This document shows positions 8,345 to 14,169 of a stretch of 45,334 bases of DNA, piece after piece. The translations under genes were made by a program, and so were the position numbers. Numbering within the stretch: the stretch's first letter is position 1; each line of letters opens with the position of its first letter. Source of the DNA: Listeria valentina (GTDB taxonomy: Bacteria > Bacillota > Bacilli > Lactobacillales > Listeriaceae). The stretch is from the NCBI RefSeq assembly GCF_011800755.1, contig NZ_JAATJW010000015.1, forward strand, positions 1 to 45,334, in the 5' to 3' direction. The notes beneath the pieces are model-generated. The model saw only the letters and a program-made list of their open reading frames with translations. It was not told the DNA's origin and did not search any database.

Positions 8345-8971
8345 TCAAAATGTTTCGGCAAGACGGCAAGCTTCATCGCAACCTGCCTTGATAATCGCTT
8401 GTGCTTTATCCGGAGTGGCATTGTGTCCTTCCACAACAAGCGTTTCAACATCAGTTACACCGAAATGGTTCAAGATGTTTTTAACATAGCTTAAAGACAT
8501 TTCATGACTTTCAAGTGGACCATCCGAATAAATCCCACCACGTGCATTGAGTAATGCCACTTTCTTATCGCCTACAAGCCCGACTGGACCTTCTGGCGTG
8601 TATTTGAAAGTTTTTCCCGCTTGATTTAAGTAAAATAGATAAGTTAAGAATTGCGCTGGAATACTGAAATTCCAAAGAGGGAAAGCCATAACGACCTTAT
8701 CCGCTTCCAGAAATTGATTTAAGTAACCATTCGCAATATCAGCAAGACGTTTTTCTTCTGATGAAAGAGGCTCGCCAGCCACTTCTTTATGTAGTCCGCT
8801 CATCATTGTGCCATCGTAATAAGGTAGATCAACTTCAAATAAGTTTACTTCCGTTACTTGATCGTTTGGGTGGCTTGCTTTGTAGCTTTCTAAGAAATTT
8901 TCATACAAGGCTACACTAACAGAACTGTCAGCTGGACGCCCATTAGCCTTGATAAATAGTACATTTGACAT
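8345..8971 (-). CDS. azoR: FMN-dependent NADH-azoreductase (AzoR/AcpD family)
   Basis: A 208-residue flavodoxin-like enzyme. The N-terminus MSNVLFIKANGRPADSS is the phosphate-binding start of the AzoR fold, FPLWNFSIPAQF is the FMN-binding P-x-x-N-F-x-x-P segment (about 98-109), and LNARGGIYSDGP is the second flavin loop. The family performs two-electron reduction of azo and quinone compounds and so limits electrophile stress. AGGAGG is visible upstream of the ATG. A promoter (TTGCCA / TACACT) precedes it. It is monocistronic, and its closeness to the thiol/sulfur operon may reflect a shared redox theme. Confidence 0.92.
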   Translation of the reverse strand: MSNVLFIKANGRPADSSVSVALYENFLESYKASHPNDQVTEVNLFEVDLPYYDGTMMSGLHKEVAGEPLSSEEKRLADIANGYLNQFLEADKVVMAFPLWNFSIPAQFLTYLFYLNQAGKTFKYTPEGPVGLVGDKKVALLNARGGIYSDGPLESHEMSLSYVKNILNHFGVTDVETLVVEGHNATPDKAQAIIKAGCDEACRLAETF

Positions 8972-9008
8972 ATTTGTTTTTTCCTCCTAAAAATAAAGTC
9001 CTTTTATT

Positions 9009-9037
9009 AGTGTAGCTGAATGCGTTAACATTGGCAA
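9009..9037 (-). promoter_or_regulatory. Promoter of azoR
   Basis: On the minus strand: -35 TTGCCA (9037-9032), 17-bp spacer, -10 TACACT (9014-9009). This leaves about 30 nt of leader before the ATG. Confidence 0.6.
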
Positions 9038-9131
9038 GTTAAAAGCTTACAAAAAGTTAGTAGCAAGAAACAAAGGAAACAGCATTTCTCACTTAAAAAT
9101 GCTAAAATAAAACAGATAGGAGTTGATCGAC

Positions 9132-10298
9132 TTGGAAATCAGAGAAATACAAAAAGAAGAAATTCATCAAATGAAAAAATTACGAGATTACGCATTTAGA
9201 ACTTCATCAGGAGGTGGAGAAGAAGACTTTTTCTACTGGATGGACCATGGAAATCGCCTAGGTGCCTTCAAAGATAACGAATTAGCTGCACAAGTTGTGA
9301 CTTATCCGCTTGAAGTCATGCTATTTGGCGAACGTTATCAAATGGGTGGGATTGCCTATGTGGCGACCTATCCAGAGCATCGCCGTGGCGGCTTGATCCG
9401 ACAACTGATGACAAAATCCATTGAAGCGATGAAAGAAAAAGGACAAATCGTTTCCTATCTTCACCCATTTGACGTCAGATTTTATCGTAAATTTGGCTAC
9501 GAATTAGGGTTTCATATGGCGCATCTTCATTTAAAACTGGATCAATTTGTTCGCAAGCCAAGCGGAATCGGTCAAATCAAGCGAATCAACCATTCCAGCC
9601 CAGAGTTTGCTTTTATAAAAGAAGTTTACCATCAATATTCGAGCGCGCATCAAGGCATGCTTGTCCACGATGAAGCTTGGTGGGCACGGCTAACTCGTCG
9701 TGGCTTCACTAAGGAAATGGCACTATACTTCGACGAAAATGGCGAAGCAAAAGGTTATCTATCCTTTGGGTTTGAAGGAACCAAAATGATCATCCGCGAA
9801 TTGATCGCGCTGACAAGCGAAGCTGAAAACGAGTTGTGGGCATTTATCTCAAGCCACGATTCCATGTTTGATATCGTTGAATTAGAGAACACTGGAGACA
9901 TCCAAGAACTGGCACTAGGATTGACTAATCCGACAGCTCTCAAAGTGGAAGAAGAGCTCTCCTACATGTTGCGAATTGTGGACGTCAAAGAATTTTTAAG
10001 ACGCTATCCATTTAAAAACCATGAAAAACCACTATATATCCGAGTAACTGATGAAGTAGCTCCATTTAATAGTGGTGTTTATAAAATTGAAGATGGAGTC
10101 TTACAAGAAAACGACAATGGAGAAACTTATGAAAACTTGCTAGAAATAGAGATTGGGACCTTGAGCCAAATGCTCCTAGGGGCTGTTCGTCCGCGGATGT
10201 TAAATGCGTATCACAAAATCACAGCAAGTGAAGAAACGATTAGTTTACTGGAAGCAATCATCCCACAAACTTCCCCACGATTTTATGACCATTTTTAA
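9132..10298 (+). CDS. Eis-type GNAT N-acetyltransferase with SCP2-like C-terminal domain
   Basis: About 388 residues, the usual length for the three-domain Eis/DUF4111-like acetyltransferases: N-terminal GNAT, central GNAT-like and C-terminal sterol-carrier-like domain. The acetyl-CoA loop is visible as YPEHRRGGLIRQLM (about 77-90), followed by KKFGYELG-like KFGYELGF. The start is chosen by the SD: AGGAG (9118-9122) abuts the TTG at 9123 but is 9 nt from the TTG at 9132, giving MEIREIQKEE. The substrate cannot be read from sequence; relatives acetylate aminoglycosides, lysine or polyamines. A bidirectional terminator separates it from the convergent crp/fnr-type gene. Confidence 0.82.
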   Translation: MEIREIQKEEIHQMKKLRDYAFRTSSGGGEEDFFYWMDHGNRLGAFKDNELAAQVVTYPLEVMLFGERYQMGGIAYVATYPEHRRGGLIRQLMTKSIEAMKEKGQIVSYLHPFDVRFYRKFGYELGFHMAHLHLKLDQFVRKPSGIGQIKRINHSSPEFAFIKEVYHQYSSAHQGMLVHDEAWWARLTRRGFTKEMALYFDENGEAKGYLSFGFEGTKMIIRELIALTSEAENELWAFISSHDSMFDIVELENTGDIQELALGLTNPTALKVEEELSYMLRIVDVKEFLRRYPFKNHEKPLYIRVTDEVAPFNSGVYKIEDGVLQENDNGETYENLLEIEIGTLSQMLLGAVRPRMLNAYHKITASEETISLLEAIIPQTSPRFYDHF

Positions 10299-10302
10299 TG
10301 CG

Positions 10303-10336
10303 AAAAGAGGACGCCACAAAGGGCGCCCTCTTTATT
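10303..10336. terminator. Bidirectional terminator between convergent genes
   Basis: AAAGAGGACGCC and GGCGCCCTCTTT form a 12-bp stem with one mismatch, A/T-rich on both sides. Confidence 0.75.
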
Positions 10337-10337
10337 A

Positions 10338-11030
10338 TTAATGTGGTAAGAAGTTAGGCTTCAAAATTTGTAAAGGCGTATGGGTAGAAGAAAGAGTTCC
10401 TTCTTTAACGAGTTTTTTCAAGTGTATCGAAATAGCACTCTGTGACAAACCGCACAAAGAAGCAAGCACAGACTGGTTAATAGCAGAAGGAAGCAAGATG
10501 CTTTCACCAGTTTGTTCCCCAGAAGCGCTAGCAATGACTTGAAGCATGCGGTCAATCCGTTCTTCGGTTGGAAACTTATGAATATGAAAGATAAGCTGAG
10601 CAGAGCTAAGCTCACGTAGGGCAGTTAAAAAAAGAAAGTTCAAATGCTTAGGCTGCGCATAAAGGTGATCCATCATAAAGTCACAGTCAATTTTGTAGGC
10701 GGATAAGTTGGAAGCTGCCCGAAGTTGTCTTGGAAATAAATTCAAGCAACCCTTAAAATTATCGTATAAACTTTCCGGTGAATAAAGCTGGTTAGAAGTT
10801 AAAAGGTAAAGCACTTCACGTTCATTACCTTCAGTCCAAGCTTCGACGAATGCAACACCTGATTGAACCAAATAAAAGAAATTAGAAGAATCATTAGGCT
10901 CAACAATAATATCGTTTTTTCGAAAGGAAACTTCTTGGATGTAACGAGTCGCAAGATCAGAGGAAGTATAGAGATAGTTGAGCAATTCTTGCATTTTTAG
11001 TGCAGCACTGTGATCATCAACAAAATTCAT
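10338..11030 (-). CDS. Crp/Fnr-family transcriptional regulator (PrfA-like architecture)
   Basis: A 230-residue protein with an N-terminal cyclic-nucleotide-binding-type beta barrel (about 20-120) and a C-terminal HTH (about 178-205, INQSVLASLCGLSQSAISIHLKKL). The barrel lacks an obvious cAMP phosphate-binding cassette. No FNR-type N-terminal cysteine cluster is present, so neither cAMP nor an Fe-S signal is indicated. Listeria carry many such paralogues, PrfA being the best known. I cannot assign an effector or regulon. A TTGACT/TATTAT promoter with 17-bp spacing lies upstream. Confidence 0.88.
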   Translation of the reverse strand: MNFVDDHSAALKMQELLNYLYTSSDLATRYIQEVSFRKNDIIVEPNDSSNFFYLVQSGVAFVEAWTEGNEREVLYLLTSNQLYSPESLYDNFKGCLNLFPRQLRAASNLSAYKIDCDFMMDHLYAQPKHLNFLFLTALRELSSAQLIFHIHKFPTEERIDRMLQVIASASGEQTGESILLPSAINQSVLASLCGLSQSAISIHLKKLVKEGTLSSTHTPLQILKPNFLPH

Positions 11031-11065
11031 ATCATCCCTCTTTTAGTGAAATATAATACATTAAA

Positions 11066-11094
11066 ATAATAATAGATAGTTTTTTGAAAGTCAA
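11066..11094 (-). promoter_or_regulatory. Promoter of the Crp/Fnr gene
   Basis: Minus strand -35 TTGACT (11094-11089), 17-bp spacer, -10 TATTAT (11071-11066). The leader is about 30 nt. Confidence 0.75.
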
Positions 11095-11100
11095 TTTACT

Positions 11101-11237
11101 TGTATGTATTTAAACGTTTAAAGTTATAATTATGAAATAAAGAGAGATAACGAAAATGGATAACAGCGATTTTTAGAGTTATTCTTTGGCGGTTGTCGTA
11201 TTTTTATACAATTTCTTCTCTTTGTATTGTATAAAAA
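11101..11237. repeat. Intergenic palindromes between crp/fnr and fusB-like genes
   Basis: Two symmetric elements with no gene over them. TTTAAACGTTTAAA (11109-11122) is a perfect 14-bp palindrome with TATAAT at 11125-11130 just after it. TTTTTATACAAT (11201-11212) and ATTGTATAAAAA (11226-11237) form a perfect 12-bp inverted repeat with a 13-nt spacer. They may be operators or a short untranslated transcript. Confidence 0.5.
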
Positions 11238-11273
11238 GCAGTCCCTTCATCCTAAGCGATGAAGGGACTGCTT
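11231..11273 (-). terminator. Terminator of the fusB-like gene
   Basis: A perfect 16-bp stem, AAGCAGTCCCTTCATC (11236-11251) and its complement (11258-11273), with a 6-nt loop. The T-run is on the minus strand only, so it serves the minus-strand gene. Confidence 0.85.
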
Positions 11274-11286
11274 CTAGATTCATTCT

Positions 11287-11937
11287 TTATTTTTTAGCAG
11301 ACTGACTATACGCCACGAAATAATCTAGTTTTTCCGTATTGGTCAGATGGGCATTGCAACTTTCTGCATCTTGGCAGATATAATTACTAAGTGCTTTATA
11401 AGTATTTGCCTTCGAATTTAAAGTTACATCTACTGTGAATAAACCCACTTCTGTTACTTGATTACAAAAATGACAAATATCTTTCTTTTGACTAGGCAAA
11501 AAGCTTCCTTTTAAAGCGGCTAATTTGCCTTCGTACTCATAAACCATGAATTTTTTCATCGAACCGGCATCGAGCCAGCTTAAATAAGTAAGCTGTTTCC
11601 GTTTTTCATCTGTAAGTTCTGGCGGATGTAGTTTTTTTGTTTTTTTAAACATCTTTTTGAGTTGTGCTTCACTAATTGAAGGAAATGGATAAATATAAGA
11701 AGTAAGCGATTCTTTAAATTTTTCCAGATCTTGCTCGTTTTTAATTTCAGCAAGTGGCTTTAAAAGAGCAGCTTGTTCTTGAGTTAACGCTTCAAAAAGG
11801 CTTTCTGCTTTACTTAGCGAGTAAAACGCAAATTCTTTTTTTATTTGAACATCATTTACACTTCGTTCCGCATCCAAGACTTGCTTGGCATGACGCATAA
11901 TGGCATTAAAAAGATGATTGGGAATAAAAGCTTCCAC
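11287..11937 (-). CDS. FusB/FusC-family elongation factor G-binding protein
   Basis: A 216-residue protein, close to the ~213 of FusB. The N-terminal half is helical (MEAFIPNHLFNAIMRHAKQVLDA... is FusB-like). The C-terminal half holds a treble-clef zinc site: Cys155-x2-Cys158, then Cys188 and Cys194 with His197 nearby. FusB proteins bind EF-G through this domain and release it from ribosomes stalled by fusidic acid. The chromosomal role in this lineage may be intrinsic tolerance, which sequence alone cannot show. GTG start at 11937 with GGAGGTG 7 nt upstream. It is transcribed alone and ends at a strong terminator. Confidence 0.85.
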   Translation of the reverse strand: MEAFIPNHLFNAIMRHAKQVLDAERSVNDVQIKKEFAFYSLSKAESLFEALTQEQAALLKPLAEIKNEQDLEKFKESLTSYIYPFPSISEAQLKKMFKKTKKLHPPELTDEKRKQLTYLSWLDAGSMKKFMVYEYEGKLAALKGSFLPSQKKDICHFCNQVTEVGLFTVDVTLNSKANTYKALSNYICQDAESCNAHLTNTEKLDYFVAYSQSAKK

Positions 11938-12019
11938 AGTTCAACACCTCCATAATTCATTTTAAAGGAAGAAAAGCATCGTTGTATAGTACTGAAAACA
12001 TTTCTTAACTGTTTTAAAG

Positions 12020-12046
12020 AAGACCTGCTAGTAGTCAACAGGTCTT
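12020..12046 (-). terminator. Terminator of the small HTH gene
   Basis: AAGACCTG (12020-12027) and CAGGTCTT (12039-12046). The stop codon of the minus-strand gene lies within the loop, and a short T-rich tract follows on that strand. Confidence 0.6.
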
Positions 12047-12298
12047 TTGGTAGATGATATTCTTAATGGTATTTTCCGATAGAAAGTAAGTTTTAGCTAG
12101 CTCTTGCATAGAGATTCCTTCTTCAAAAGCTAGTTTAATCGCTTCGTTTCGCTTTTTTAATTTTGATTTGATTCCTGAATTTTCCCCCCACGCGCGTTTT
12201 TTTCTAGCGGGAATATAAAGCGTTGTCCCTGCGGCGTATTTTTGAATTTCTTCAATAAGGGATTCTGGAAGCACATCTTCGACAGATTGATATTTCAT
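12035..12298 (-). CDS. Small HTH protein, CD3324/Mor-activator-like
   Basis: 87 residues. The N-terminus MKYQSVEDVLPESLIEEIQKY..G..LYIP matches what I recall of CD3324-family proteins, and the C-terminus is a predicted HTH (SMQELAKTYFLSENTIKNII). A basic linker (KKRAWGENSGIKSKLKKRN) connects them, so it is probably a DNA-binding regulator. SD AAAGGAG is 8 nt before the ATG. A perfect 10+10 palindrome sits immediately upstream of that SD, suggesting autoregulation. Its targets are unknown. Confidence 0.75.
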   Translation of the reverse strand: MKYQSVEDVLPESLIEEIQKYAAGTTLYIPARKKRAWGENSGIKSKLKKRNEAIKLAFEEGISMQELAKTYFLSENTIKNIIYQKTC

Positions 12299-12311
12299 TT
12301 GGCTCGCTCCT

Positions 12312-12333
12312 TTATTATTTGGTCAAATAATAA
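12312..12333. promoter_or_regulatory. Palindromic operator upstream of the small HTH gene
   Basis: Arms TTATTATTTG (12312-12321) and CAAATAATAA (12324-12333) are perfect complements with a 2-bp centre, adjacent to the SD of the minus-strand HTH gene. A bound repressor here would block transcription or occlude initiation. Confidence 0.55.
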
Positions 12334-12348
12334 ATCGGCAAAACCATT

Positions 12349-12437
12349 TTACTTGGCGATTTTACAATTGAACCATTCCAAACAAAGTATCGCCATTAAA
12401 AAGGCTTTGCCTGGAACGTTTGAGTAAGAGCTGTCAT
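12349..12437 (-). other. Two tiny coupled ORFs (13 and 15 codons), coding status uncertain
   Basis: On the minus strand, GGGAGG precedes ATG 12437, giving MTALTQTFQAKPF. The TAA of this ORF overlaps an ATG in TAATG, giving MAILCLEWFNCKIAK (12396-12349). A promoter-like TTTACA/TATATT pair lies upstream. The layout suits a translated leader of the HTH gene, but ORFs this short arise often by chance. Confidence 0.3.
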
Positions 12438-12467
12438 AAAGCTCGTCACCTCCCGTTTAATAAAGAT

Positions 12468-12496
12468 AATATAAGCCTTTTTATTAAATTTGTAAA
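12468..12496 (-). promoter_or_regulatory. Promoter-like element for the minus-strand leader/HTH gene
   Basis: -35 TTTACA (12496-12491), 17-bp spacer, -10 TATATT (12473-12468). Its transcript would run about 170 nt before the HTH gene. Confidence 0.5.
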
Positions 12497-12525
12497 GTAA
12501 ATTTTAATGAATTGAAAACATGGAG

Positions 12526-12554
12526 TCGAAATCTGAGCAAAGGATTGCTATAAT
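12526..12554 (+). promoter_or_regulatory. Promoter of the XRE regulator
   Basis: A weak -35 TCGAAA (12526-12531), 17-bp spacer, and -10 TATAAT (12549-12554) preceded by TGC, an extended -10. Confidence 0.6.
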
Positions 12555-12568
12555 AGAAAGGAGGAGAG

Positions 12569-12928
12569 GTGAGCGTTTTGAATTTCGGTGAAAAATTGAT
12601 AAATTTACGTAAGAAAAATCGGTTAACGCAAAAAGAATTAGCGAAAAAAATTGGCGTCACACCGTCTACGATCAGTAAGTATGAAAACGGGACGCACAAA
12701 CCACCTATTTTTATGTTGGCTCTTTTAGCGGAAACGCTTGGAACCACAACAGATTTTTTGCTTGATGACGTAGCAGCGCTTCGAGAAAAAAACTCGGTTA
12801 ATGCCTTTCCACTTATCGGCAATCCAGAACTTGAAAAGTGGTATCTCGAATTGCCTTATTCCTTTTCAGAAAAAGATTTAAAATTAATAAAAGAAATTTC
12901 AGATGTGATTTTAAAACAAAGCAAATGA
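12569..12928 (+). CDS. XRE-family transcriptional regulator
   Basis: 119 residues. The HTH_XRE domain fills the N-terminus (KLINLRKKNRLTQKELAKKI...PSTISKYENG, about 10-45), followed by a short C-terminal region with no recognisable domain. The start is uncertain: GTG 12569 lies only 4 nt after AAGGAGG, while TTG 12578 would be 8 nt after AGAGG. It is monocistronic, ending in a hairpin shared with the convergent comK. A role in competence control is possible from position only. Confidence 0.88.
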   Translation: MSVLNFGEKLINLRKKNRLTQKELAKKIGVTPSTISKYENGTHKPPIFMLALLAETLGTTTDFLLDDVAALREKNSVNAFPLIGNPELEKWYLELPYSFSEKDLKLIKEISDVILKQSK

Positions 12929-12961
12929 GTTTTCCTAAGAACTAGGAAAACTCATTTTTTT
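12925..12961. terminator. Bidirectional terminator between XRE gene and comK
   Basis: A perfect 13-bp stem, ATGAGTTTTCCTA (12925-12937) and TAGGAAAACTCAT (12943-12955), then TTTTTTT. The XRE stop codon is in the stem. Confidence 0.85.
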
Positions 12962-13559
12962 ATTTCTTGGGGCGATCGGGAGGCTGATTACTACTTGGTG
13001 GCGTTCTCCTGTAGCCAAGGAAACTTTCCGCCACATAGTTGGAAGGTGGGAAAAACATAGAAGTTTGCGGGATTTGACTTTCGATTTTCCTCATCTTTTG
13101 AGAAAATTTCATGTGTAGCATCGAAGTGCGAGCAATTTGATTATTAAATGAAGAAATCGAAATATCTAAGACCACAGTTTCTAAATTGGCGAAACGAATA
13201 AAAGTTTGATTGTTATCGGCGGACTGATAATCTTTAATGTGTTGTGGGAATATCCATACACAATGAGGATTTTGCGGAGAAGTAGTAGGAAAAGCATAGG
13301 TGAATGAAATCGGATCAATAATAATTGGTGGTTTGTGAGTAATTCCGATCAGATGCTTAGTTCCTTCCTTGCGACCGTCATAATTGGCGCCGAAATATTT
13401 GCAACTAGTTTTAATTAATTCAAAGGGGGTAAACTTTGATATAGAGTGAGAACCAAGTTCCATTACCTCTGAGTAAAGCGACCCACCTGCTTTATAGGGC
13501 AAAATAATCATCGTATGAGGATTCACCTCATAAATTTGCTGATCTTGCATTTTCTTCAT
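12960..13559 (-). CDS. comK: Competence transcription factor ComK, intact
   Basis: ComK activates late competence genes for DNA uptake. The protein is colinear with B. subtilis ComK: YEVNPHTMIILP, SCKYFGANYDGRKEGT, THKPPIIIDP, FPTTSPQNPHCVWI and the FxNQIARTSMLHMKF segment are all present. It is about 199 residues against 192. No frameshift or insertion is visible, unlike the many Listeria strains in which an A118-like prophage splits comK. The start is ATG 13559, 9 nt after GGAG; the upstream ATG at 13568 abuts the SD. The C-terminal tail is Pro-rich. Functionality in competence cannot be judged from sequence. Confidence 0.93.
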   Translation of the reverse strand: MKKMQDQQIYEVNPHTMIILPYKAGGSLYSEVMELGSHSISKFTPFELIKTSCKYFGANYDGRKEGTKHLIGITHKPPIIIDPISFTYAFPTTSPQNPHCVWIFPQHIKDYQSADNNQTFIRFANLETVVLDISISSFNNQIARTSMLHMKFSQKMRKIESQIPQTSMFFPPSNYVAESFLGYRRTPPSSNQPPDRPKK

Positions 13560-13661
13560 TTCAAGCATCTCCTTCTAAGATTGTCTTTAATATTTATGAA
13601 AAGAAGTTTGGAATAAGAAACTTCTAGCCATCTGTTTATGTCAGCTAGTTATTTGTTGGCT

Positions 13662-13690
13662 ATTATAGCACACAAGTTTTCCTGCGTCAG
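13662..13690 (-). promoter_or_regulatory. Promoter of comK
   Basis: Minus strand -35 CTGACG (13690-13685), 17-bp spacer, extended -10 TGC-TATAAT (13667-13662). The leader is about 100 nt. An imperfect AAAA-N6-TTTTT (13701-13715) lies just upstream of the -35, close to but not matching the ComK box AAAA-N5-TTTT. Confidence 0.6.
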
Positions 13691-13710
13691 TAGAATTTAG
13701 AAAAGTTGAA

Positions 13711-13760
13711 TTTTTGAAGCTTTTGATGATTTTTGAAGCCAATTTAAGCATTTTTCAAGC
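13711..13760. repeat. Three phased decamer repeats in the comK upstream region
   Basis: TTTTTGAAGC at 13711-13720 and 13730-13739, and TTTTTCAAGC at 13751-13760, spaced 19 and 21 bp (about two helical turns). They lie upstream of comK and of the divergent IDEAL gene, so they may be regulator-binding sites. Confidence 0.55.
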
Positions 13761-13799
13761 GAACTTGGCCATGAAAATCTTGAAAAGGAGTGATTAGTC

Positions 13800-14036
13800 G
13801 TGGAAATGCGTGATTTTTCAAATTCATTAATGAATCAAGTCGGTCTGTTAAAGGGCGAGAAAGAACTGACCAATGTTTTTATTGAATGCTACATGACAAT
13901 GCTCCTAGAAAAACGGAAAGAAGAACAGCTAAAACTTGAAATTGATCAGGCGCTTGATGATGGAGATGCAGAACGTTTTGGAGAGCTTACGAATAAATTG
14001 CTAAAATTAAAGAAGGAAATGCTGGAATTTAAATGA
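13800..14036 (+). CDS. Small IDEAL-domain protein
   Basis: 78 residues. The segment LEIDQALDDGDAERFGELTNKL (about 47-68) carries the IDEAL motif, a short helical module found in Firmicutes, including some ComK-degradation adaptors. The protein is predicted to be mostly helical. The start is GTG 13800, with GGAG (13787-13790) 9 nt upstream. It sits between comK (divergent) and addB, with its own terminator. Function is unknown; the comK neighbourhood makes a regulatory role tempting but unproven. Confidence 0.75.
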   Translation: MEMRDFSNSLMNQVGLLKGEKELTNVFIECYMTMLLEKRKEEQLKLEIDQALDDGDAERFGELTNKLLKLKKEMLEFK

Positions 14037-14047
14037 AATTTGTGAAA

Positions 14048-14080
14048 AACTAAGATAGTGCAAGCTATCTTAGTTTTTTT
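14048..14080 (+). terminator. Terminator after the IDEAL-domain gene
   Basis: CTAAGATAG (14050-14058) and CTATCTTAG (14065-14073), extended by AA/TT, then a seven-T run. Confidence 0.9.
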
Positions 14081-14107
14081 GCGTCATGAAAATTCGATTT
14101 TAGCAAC

Positions 14108-14136
14108 TTTACGGAAGGAAGAAAATCCGTTACAAT
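14108..14136 (+). promoter_or_regulatory. Promoter of addBA
   Basis: -35 TTTACG (14108-14113), 17-bp spacer, -10 TACAAT (14131-14136), about 33 bp before the addB ATG. No clear LexA box (CGAAC-N4-GTTCG) is present; only a half site GTTCG is seen. Confidence 0.65.
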
Positions 14137-14169
14137 AAGAAATAAAAACATACGTTCGGTGGTGATGAG

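Noticed and set aside
12960-13800. Searched for prophage remnants or att duplications at comK
   Set aside because: The comK frame is continuous and no integrase, phage gene or repeated core was seen.
14150-14165. Possible LexA box (ACGTTCG) before addB
   Set aside because: Only one half site of CGAAC-N4-GTTCG is present, so SOS control is not supported.
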